In this document: one piece after another, positions 45,134-48,700 of the stretch
How positions within the stretch are numbered: position 1 is the stretch's first letter
Layout of the letters: every line of letters begins with the position of its first letter
NCBI GenBank assembly: GCA_028690215.1
Contig: JAQVBQ010000011.1
Span: 1-48,700 of the forward strand
Source: Bacteroidales bacterium
Lineage (GTDB): Bacteria; Bacteroidota; Bacteroidia; Bacteroidales; UBA932
Reading direction: 5' to 3'
Length of the DNA stretch: 48,700 bases
Notes under the pieces: model-generated
What the model saw: only the letters and a program-made list of their open reading frames with translations
The model's database searches: none
Told to the model about the DNA's origin: nothing
Made by a program: the position numbers and the translations under genes

Positions 45134-45274
45134 GATGTGGTGTCACCAGGAATCATTAAAATAATACAACATAATACACTTTTTCTATTATTATACCTGT
45201 ATTTCTGCTCTTTACATATGCAATAAGACAAAATAGGACATATAAAAAATACTGATTTACTCATATTGTATCAT

Positions 45275-45298
45275 AAATATAGTTCCAAATATAGTACC
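45275..45298 (+). repeat. Tandem 12-bp repeat upstream of the recombinase gene
   Basis: AAATATAGTTCC (45275-45286) is followed directly by AAATATAGTACC (45287-45298), with one difference. It ends 13 bases before the -7 box of the recombinase gene, where an operator or recombinase arm-binding site would be expected. Confidence 0.6.
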
Positions 45299-45311
45299 AT
45301 CACTTTTTTTG

Positions 45312-45319
45312 TATATTTG
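45312..45319 (+). promoter_or_regulatory. -7 promoter box of the tyrosine recombinase gene
   Basis: TATATTTG matches TAnnTTTG and ends 4 bases before the ATG at 45324. The transcript is therefore predicted to begin at or near the start codon (leaderless). Confidence 0.55.
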
Positions 45320-45323
45320 TAAT

Positions 45324-46682
45324 ATGTCAAAATTTGATATAAAAATCAATCTTAAAAGACCTAATACAGATAAAACTACAGAGGTTTTATTTCGGGTAAA
45401 TTGTGGCAATTGTGAAACATTTAGTTATCCATTGAAAAGCAAGACCTTAGACAAAGTCCTACGTATACCCCCGAACCTATGGGATAAAAATAAACAACAA
45501 CCTATTCCAATTTCAAAAATTCCCACAAAATACATTAAATACAAATTCATTGTAGAGGAATTAACTTCAATCATAACGAGAATACAACATGAACATCCAG
45601 AAATTCTCACAAAAGCCAGAATTCACAATATCCAGGTTAATAAAGCATATTTGAAAAAATCGTACGATGAAGTATTTGGATATAAGAAGAATACCAAACT
45701 CCTTGTCACTGACTTTTTAACTTCTTTCATAAAAGACATTACGAATGGTGATATACTAACGGAAAAGAAAACCAAGTATGCGGAAGGCACTATAAAACCT
45801 TATCGTACACTAAAAAACAACCTGCACATGTTCGATTGCATCAATGGGTTTCAAACTAGTTTTGACGATATTGATGAAGAATGGTACAATAAGTTCATTA
45901 AATTTTTGTTCGATGATGCAGAATGTATTGAATTAGAATTGGAAAAAGATGAATACACTCCAAAGTCAGTCGGAAAATATATTAGATGTTTAAAACACAT
46001 CATGAAAATGGCATATACCAAGAAGGTTAGCAATAATATTGACTATCAACAAAATTATTTTACTGCTCCAAACAAGGAAAGCTATGCTGTTGTCTTGAAT
46101 GTTGAAGAAATCAAAAAATTGGCTATTCTTAACCTTGAAGGCGAAGAATTGGAGTGCCGAGATATTTTTTTAGTTGGTTGTTACAGTGGTCTTAGACAAT
46201 CAGATTTTAACAGGATTAAGCCAAACAATTTCTCTATCAAAAAAAATAGTATAGGTAAGGATATAACTATTTTAACAATTACAACAAAAAAAACTGAAAC
46301 TACAGTCACAATTCCTGTCATAGACAGTTTTTTAGAATTAGTCAAAAAGTACAATTACAATTTACCATCTGTACCATCAAACAAGCTTAATAAAAAAATT
46401 AAGATCATCGCCCAAAAAGCTGGCATCTGTCAAGATATCACATATAATACATACAAAGGGGGAGAGTTGAAGGAAATTACAGTGCCGAAGTGGAAGTTGA
46501 TAGCTAGCCACACAGGAAGGCGATCAGCCATTACAAATCTTTATTTTCACTACAAGGTTGAAGAAGAACGTATCATGAGAATTTCTGGACATAAAGACAT
46601 AAAATCATTTAGAAACTATATTAAGTTTGGTAATACAGAAAATGCTCTCGCAGTTGCCGAAAAAATGTCAAATAAAAAATAA
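45324..46682 (+). CDS. Tyrosine recombinase/integrase of a mobile element
   Basis: 452 residues from the ATG at 45324 (MSKFDIKINLKRPNTDKTTE); an upstream TTG at 45309 lies inside the -7 box and is rejected. The N-terminal arm-type DNA-binding domain and a SAM-like core-binding domain (about 125-250) precede the catalytic domain. The catalytic residues are visible: Arg in CYSGLRQSDF near 288, His and Arg in SHTGRRSAI near 395, His in ISGHKDIKSF near 420 and the Tyr nucleophile in NYIKFGN near 431. This is the Bacteroidota mobile-element integrase type. Codon use is much more AT-rich than in the genes to the left. The next gene begins one base after its stop codon. Confidence 0.92.
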   Translation: MSKFDIKINLKRPNTDKTTEVLFRVNCGNCETFSYPLKSKTLDKVLRIPPNLWDKNKQQPIPISKIPTKYIKYKFIVEELTSIITRIQHEHPEILTKARIHNIQVNKAYLKKSYDEVFGYKKNTKLLVTDFLTSFIKDITNGDILTEKKTKYAEGTIKPYRTLKNNLHMFDCINGFQTSFDDIDEEWYNKFIKFLFDDAECIELELEKDEYTPKSVGKYIRCLKHIMKMAYTKKVSNNIDYQQNYFTAPNKESYAVVLNVEEIKKLAILNLEGEELECRDIFLVGCYSGLRQSDFNRIKPNNFSIKKNSIGKDITILTITTKKTETTVTIPVIDSFLELVKKYNYNLPSVPSNKLNKKIKIIAQKAGICQDITYNTYKGGELKEITVPKWKLIASHTGRRSAITNLYFHYKVEEERIMRISGHKDIKSFRNYIKFGNTENALAVAEKMSNKK

Positions 46683-46683
46683 A

Positions 46684-47355
46684 ATGGACAATTTACAAAG
46701 TAGCCTTCAAAACGCGCTTGAGTTAGCAAATATAGATTTCGAAGTTATTTTTGACTTTATTAACAATGATAGGGCGATTGAGGAGTATAGAAATAATGCA
46801 AAAAAATTAGGAACCGATTTTGAACGAGAATTATCTTTAATGGTCCTGCAATCAACACCTGAACAAATTAAAACCTTTGCAAACTTAAACATTTGCAAAA
46901 TAGATTTAGCAATAAAGCAAATTAATATAACTAAGGAGTATTATTCAAAATCTAAAAGCCAAATCAATAATGATCTTTATAGCAAAGAAATGTTTGATGA
47001 TATTATTAATCCTATTTTAGAAATACACTTTGCTGAATTGACTTATATTAAAAGACTATTATTATTCACATTTGACAACCCTAATAAAACCCCCACCAAA
47101 GATGTCGAACCAACAATCTCTATTAAAGAAACTAAATGTGATGAGGAAGAAAGCACTAATCCAAATGATAGCTTATTAAGTGAATTTGGAGAATTTCTTA
47201 GCATGAAAGACATGGAAAAAATATTTAACGTAAAACGAAATAGCATTTATCGTTGGGAAAAAGAAGGGCGAATTAAACGTTTCACTCGCTCCAAAAAAAA
47301 AGTACTATTCAAGAAGGAAGAAATATTAACTCTTTTTAGAGACAATAAAAATTAG
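46684..47355 (+). CDS. Mobile-element HTH protein (excisionase-like C-terminus)
   Basis: 223 residues from the ATG at 46684, right behind the recombinase stop; a longer frame from 46627 overlaps the recombinase and is not needed. The N-terminal two thirds are charged and helical, without a recognised domain. The C-terminal 50 residues form a winged-helix HTH of the excisionase/MerR-like type (LSMKDMEKIFNVKRNSIYRW, then EKEGRIKRF). Coupling to the integrase suggests control of integration or excision. Very AT-rich like its partner. Confidence 0.8.
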   Translation: MDNLQSSLQNALELANIDFEVIFDFINNDRAIEEYRNNAKKLGTDFERELSLMVLQSTPEQIKTFANLNICKIDLAIKQINITKEYYSKSKSQINNDLYSKEMFDDIINPILEIHFAELTYIKRLLLFTFDNPNKTPTKDVEPTISIKETKCDEEESTNPNDSLLSEFGEFLSMKDMEKIFNVKRNSIYRWEKEGRIKRFTRSKKKVLFKKEEILTLFRDNKN

Positions 47356-47764
47356 TTCTAAACTTTCATAAGTTACATATACCCCCCTCCCAGAATCCTC
47401 CACCTCTCCCCTTGTATATTCGAAGCTCTATATGTGAATTCGGTTTGCCGTAGAAATTTTTTTACAATTTTTTGGCTTTTCTCAACTAGATGAGAGATTT
47501 CCTCCGGATTGCATCTCGCCTCGCCCAGATGGCTTGTTTTAGGCTATTATTGGGTTTTAATGCGTGATTATACACTCTTTCCTTATGAGTAGAGCCAAGT
47601 CTGGGAGCTGAGCTATTTAATCGTCACATATCTTCCTTAAATCTCATGTATCCCTTATGGATAATGCATTTCATAAGATCACCAAAGATATGTAACAAGA
47701 CAGTTACGCCGCACAGAACGGTTGCGCATGTGAATTGCAGAAGATTTTTTATTTTCTAGACTCT
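47356..47764. other. Gene-free stretch in the mobile segment
   Basis: I see no gene with support here. The left end is C-rich on the plus strand (ACCCCCCTCCCAG near 47383). No promoter, terminator or tRNA was recognised. CTATATGTG occurs both near 47430 and near 47909 in similar contexts (CTCTATATGTGAATT and GTCTATATGTGCATT). It may be the debris of earlier insertions. Confidence 0.4.
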
Positions 47765-47894
47765 CTTTTTCAAGGTCTTCAAATGTCCAATTTGTATCTT
47801 CCACCAAATCGTGTAATATGCCGCAGATTCTCTCTTTTTCGTTTTTCACCCTTTCCATTACTCTAATCAAATGCAGAATATAAGGTGCCCCACT
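47765..47894 (-). pseudogene. Fragment of an HD-domain phosphohydrolase gene
   Basis: On the minus strand a frame encodes GAPYILHLIRVMERVKNEKE, then RICGILHDLVEDTNWTFEDL and EKES. This matches the central part of HD-domain (SpoT/MESH1-like) hydrolases, including the metal motif HDLVEDT. A stop codon lies two codons before GAPY. The region that should precede it (the HKGQTDKAG-type helix) is absent. After EKES the similarity ends although the frame stays open to 47679. Both ends are therefore missing and no function is expected. It lies next to the IS21-type end. Confidence 0.75.
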
Positions 47895-47923
47895 TTATCT
47901 TTTTAGTCTATATGTGCATTTAT

Positions 47924-47998
47924 TGTATATTCCGGAGCATCGTGACCCCCATTCCGTTTTCATCTTGACCCCCCATTCCGGACGATCGTGACCCCTTA
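47924..47998. repeat. Left terminal repeats of an IS21-family element
   Basis: Starting at TGTATATTCCGG (47924) there are three imperfect copies of one motif: ATTCCGGAGCATCGTGACCC, ATTCCGTTTTCATCTTGACC and ATTCCGGACGATCGTGACCC, each followed by more C. IS21-family ends begin with TG and carry multiple internal repeats that bind IstA. The istA gene begins 48 bases after the last copy. Confidence 0.85.
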
Positions 47999-48045
47999 GT
48001 TAACCTGTTTTGATTAAGTTTGAGTAACACTCAAATCGATCAGAC

Positions 48046-48700
48046 ATGGCAGGAAAAACTTTGGAAATGAATACAGTTCAACAGGTAGGGTTAATGTATC
48101 GGCAAGGAGTCGGAATCAAGGCCATTGCAAGGAATTTATCATTAAGCAAGAATACTGTAAAGAAGTACCTTCGTGAGATGGAGCTAATCAACTCCACACA
48201 AGAAGAAGGAGATTGCCGTACAGATATTGATCTCGCATCAAATGAAGAGCACCCGGATGAATGTAAGAGCCGTTTAGATATACTGCAGGAATATTTTCCT
48301 GATTACGGTAACTTATTGAAACAGCCAGGCATGACACTTCAAGTGCTGTGGCAGAGATACAAAGAGATTCATAAAGACGGATATGAATACTCTCAGTTCT
48401 GTTATCATTATCAAAAATATAATGACACCCGTCAGGCAGTGATGCACTTTGAGCATGAGTATGGAGACCGTTTGTACCTGGATTTTGCCGGCAAAAAAGT
48501 CTCTTATGTCGAACAAGGAACAGGAGAGATCATTGATTGTGAGTTTTTTGTTGCCGTACAGGGTGGTAGTCAGGAGACATATGCCCAAGCCTGCCTAAGC
48601 CAACAGAAAGCTGATTTTATCGAGTGTGTTCAGGATGCCTTGTTTTATTACGGAGGGGTTCCCAAGGTATTGATCCCGGATAATTTGAAGAGTGCTGTAA
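48046..48700 (+). mobile_element. istA: IS21-family transposase IstA gene (5' part, runs off the window)
   Basis: The frame is open from ATG 48046 to the window end (218 codons seen; full IstA proteins have about 400-520). The N-terminal HTH is seen in VGIKAIARNLSLSKNTVKKY. The integrase core begins near residue 145 with GDRLYLDFAGKKVSYVEQ, which gives the first catalytic Asp. The second is in VPKVLIPDNLKSAV. Between them lies the FFVAVQGGSQETYAQA strand. IstA cuts and joins DNA together with the IstB ATPase, which should lie just beyond the window. No frameshift was found, so the copy may be intact. Confidence 0.93.

Noticed and set aside
46627-46683. Earlier start for the HTH protein, overlapping the recombinase
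   Set aside because: The overlap would be 56 bases; the ATG at 46684 directly after the recombinase stop is the natural coupled start.
48313-48588. Minus-strand frame inside the IS21-type transposase
   Set aside because: It is antisense to a clear IstA frame and has no recognisable domain.

Overview
The window reads as a chromosome segment of an anaerobic Bacteroidota, most likely order Bacteroidales. Evidence: a SusC/SusD pair, Bacteroidota-type -7 boxes (TAnnTTTG) in front of many genes, BACON-domain and IgA-peptidase (M64) lipoproteins, 4TM-LytTR and DUF6051-type proteins, the Bacteroidota form of RNA polymerase omega, and anaerobe enzymes (2-oxoacid:ferredoxin oxidoreductase, rubrerythrin, membrane pyrophosphatase). 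Genus cannot be fixed from sequence alone.

Layout. 1-182: end of rpoC plus terminator. 183-600: gene-free, packed with palindromic repeats. 601-4273 (minus): M64 peptidase lipoprotein, TlpA-like lipoprotein, gamma-carbonic-anhydrase-like protein. 4529-8794 (plus): korA-korB-gdhA, linking 2-oxoglutarate chemistry to ammonium assimilation. 9158-14879 (plus): SusC, SusD and a third lipoprotein gene broken by an in-frame amber codon. 14880-15223: terminators and two palindromic repeats between convergent genes. 15224-23664 (minus): envelope operon nadK-uppS-bamA-skp-like-skp-like-murI-hppA. 23708-28801 (plus): pdxJ, a third Skp-like gene, a glycosyltransferase, purC and a LysM protein. 28772-30562 (minus): M24 aminopeptidase. 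30663-37954 (plus): rubrerythrin, a Gate-domain membrane protein, trxB, bamD, rpoZ, coaBC, recN, nagB. 37959-45085: DUF6051-like hydrolase, 4TM-LytTR regulator, GPx-like peroxidase, TonB-dependent receptor with a small lipoprotein, a LuxR-type regulator with a degenerate receiver and a His-rich linker, and a helical-repeat protein. From about 45134 the DNA becomes AT-rich and foreign: tyrosine recombinase, HTH (excisionase-like) protein, an HD-hydrolase fragment, and the left end of an IS21-family element running off the window.

The most unusual feature is a dispersed family of small inverted repeats with GTGGCAC termini (331-422, 15101-15220, 40637-40765, 44348-44466, plus a solo arm at 241-265). 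Termini are shared between elements. The sub-terminal bases differ from element to element, yet still match perfectly, or nearly so, between the two arms of the same element. They sit at gene boundaries. A second, larger palindrome class is at 421-603 and 14938-15031. Other notable signals are three TGnnnCGAAA repeats phased at exactly 20 bp in front of the LytTR gene, and back-to-back divergent -7 boxes between nadK and pdxJ that imply near-leaderless transcripts.
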